DNA from: Candidatus Obscuribacterales bacterium
GTDB lineage: Bacteria > Cyanobacteriota > Vampirovibrionia > Obscuribacterales > Obscuribacteraceae
Length of the DNA stretch: 37,673 bases
Direction: 5' to 3'
NCBI GenBank assembly: GCA_019746975.1
Contig: JAIERK010000261.1
Span: forward strand, 1-37,673
A program made the translations under genes and the position numbers. Below, one piece after another: positions 37,164 through 37,673 of the stretch. Under the pieces are notes generated by a model that did no database searches, was not told the DNA's origin, and saw nothing but the letters and a program-made list of their open reading frames with translations. Every line of letters starts with the position of its first letter. Position 1 is the stretch's first letter.

Positions 37164-37186
37164 CACTGGGACCGCCGGTGTCTCGC
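37164..37186 (-). repeat. Dispersed repeat copy C
   Basis: Read on the minus strand this 23-base element matches the copy at 28176-28198 at 20 of 23 bases and the copy at 13936-13958 at 18 of 23. It abuts the interrupted 5' end of the WG-repeat remnant. Confidence 0.6.
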
Positions 37187-37211
37187 CAACACAGAGCGTT
37201 TCCGAACACGA

Positions 37212-37249
37212 TCTAGTTGGAGTTTCTAAGACCTCCAACTAGAATCTTT
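37212..37249 (+). terminator. Terminator-like hairpin
   Basis: A perfect 11-bp inverted repeat (TCTAGTTGGAG at 37212-37222 and its complement at 37233-37243) has a ten-base loop and is followed by ATCTTTT. It points along the plus strand. No plus-strand gene ends close by, so it may end read-through from the two-component operon or an unannotated transcript. Confidence 0.6.
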
Positions 37250-37270
37250 TCGAACATGCTCGATGTCGGC

Positions 37271-37333
37271 GATCCGCAAGGCGGATCGAGGAATCCCCAT
37301 ATAAGCGAGCGTGCTCGATCTCCGCAAGGCGGA
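37271..37333. repeat. Pair of GCTCGAT-linked small hairpins (REP-like)
   Basis: GATCCGC-AAG-GCGGATC (37271-37287) and TCCGC-AAG-GCGGA (37321-37333) are two small palindromes with the same AAG loop, each preceded by GCTCGAT. They lie just beyond the PEP carboxykinase stop and could act in mRNA 3'-end formation or stability. Confidence 0.6.
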
Positions 37334-37337
37334 TTAC

Positions 37338-37673
37338 CTACTTCTTGAGCAATTCAGTCATTGTTTTGCGCTTCTCGGCAAGCGGCTTCGGCAGCTTGTC
37401 GCCGAGACTGTCGAAGAGCTCGCCGTGCAGAGCGATCTCTTCCGACCATGCTGCGCGATCGAATGACATCAATTGATCGAACACTCTCTCCGAAACGGAG
37501 CTGAGACCCGACCATTCGATGTCGCTGTAGTTTGGCGTTTGACCCAATGGCGAATCAACTGCGTTGCCACGTCCATGCACGCGGTTAAACATCCAGTGCA
37601 ACACTCTCATGTTCTCGCTGAATCCAGGCCACATGAACTTGCCATTGTCGTCGGTTAAGAACCAATTAACGCA
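37338..37673 (-). CDS. pckG: Phosphoenolpyruvate carboxykinase (GTP), C-terminal part
   Basis: The frame is open to the window edge; 111 residues before the stop are visible. They begin CVNWFLTDDNGKF and continue MWPGFSENMRVLHWMFNRV and HGRGNAVDSPLGQTPN, the strongly conserved C-terminal block of GTP-dependent PEP carboxykinase (usually WPGFGENxRVLKWIxxR). The rest is helical, ending in a Lys-rich tail. The enzyme converts oxaloacetate and GTP to phosphoenolpyruvate, GDP and CO2 in the cytoplasm. The active-site P-loop and Mn ligands lie outside the window. The gene converges with the two-component operon. Confidence 0.93.
   Translation of the reverse strand, partial: CVNWFLTDDNGKFMWPGFSENMRVLHWMFNRVHGRGNAVDSPLGQTPNYSDIEWSGLSSVSERVFDQLMSFDRAAWSEEIALHGELFDSLGDKLPKPLAEKRKTMTELLKK

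Noticed and set aside
36938..37216. Plus-strand 92-codon frame
   Set aside because: It is antisense to the WG-repeat remnant, which has the recognisable protein pattern.

Overview
The window looks like chromosomal DNA of a Gram-negative-type bacterium with a large genome of mid G+C content. The gene mix includes membrane-anchored eukaryotic-like kinases in tandem, TadE/TadG-like pilus proteins, many TPR proteins, WbsX/GT2/GT8 surface-polysaccharide genes and a GTP-type PEP carboxykinase. It resembles what I know of the Candidatus Obscuribacterales / Melainabacteria (Vampirovibrionia). That placement is inference from gene content only; no rRNA or other marker gene is present. I found no tRNA, rRNA, CRISPR array, transposase, integrase or phage gene.

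Layout. (1) 1-3015: the 3' part of a large secreted beta-helix, haemagglutinin-like protein, closed by a strong terminator. (2) 3208-12421: four membrane-anchored protein kinases in two translationally coupled pairs, with a multi-pass GT-C-type glycosyltransferase between the pairs. (3) 12525-23039: an exported alpha/beta hydrolase, then a surface-polysaccharide cluster: a WbsX-like protein, GT2, a DUF115-like/GT8 fusion, two tandem 2-oxoglutarate oxygenase paralogues, a sulfotransferase and a membrane-anchored SGNH-type protein. (4) 23318-25850: a three-gene TadE/TadF/TadG-like cassette. (5) 25963-28127: a Nudix hydrolase, a DUF4303-like protein and an exported TPR protein. (6) 28234-32301, minus strand: a GT51 peptidoglycan glycosyltransferase whose transpeptidase half is missing, an ABC-F ATPase and a divergent RelA/SpoT-like protein. 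(7) 32609-36766: an OmpR-type response regulator, an exported TPR protein and a HAMP-PAS histidine kinase, apparently one operon. (8) 36767-37673: a decayed WG-repeat gene, small repeats, a terminator and the C-terminus of GTP-dependent PEP carboxykinase.

The most unusual part is the kinase block. All four proteins share one architecture: membrane helices, a beta-rich PH-like segment, a short linker built on [YF]T-x-x-W, and a C-terminal kinase domain. The DFG glycine is Gly, Asn, Ala and Ser in the four proteins in order, and the third also has Arg in place of the ATP-binding Lys. This suggests a graded set of active and degenerate kinases acting as one membrane signalling unit. Other points worth attention are the oxygenase pair in which one copy has lost its iron ligands, the frameshifted end of the class A PBP, the coupling of ABC-F to a RelA/SpoT-like protein, and a short dispersed repeat present at three intergenic sites.
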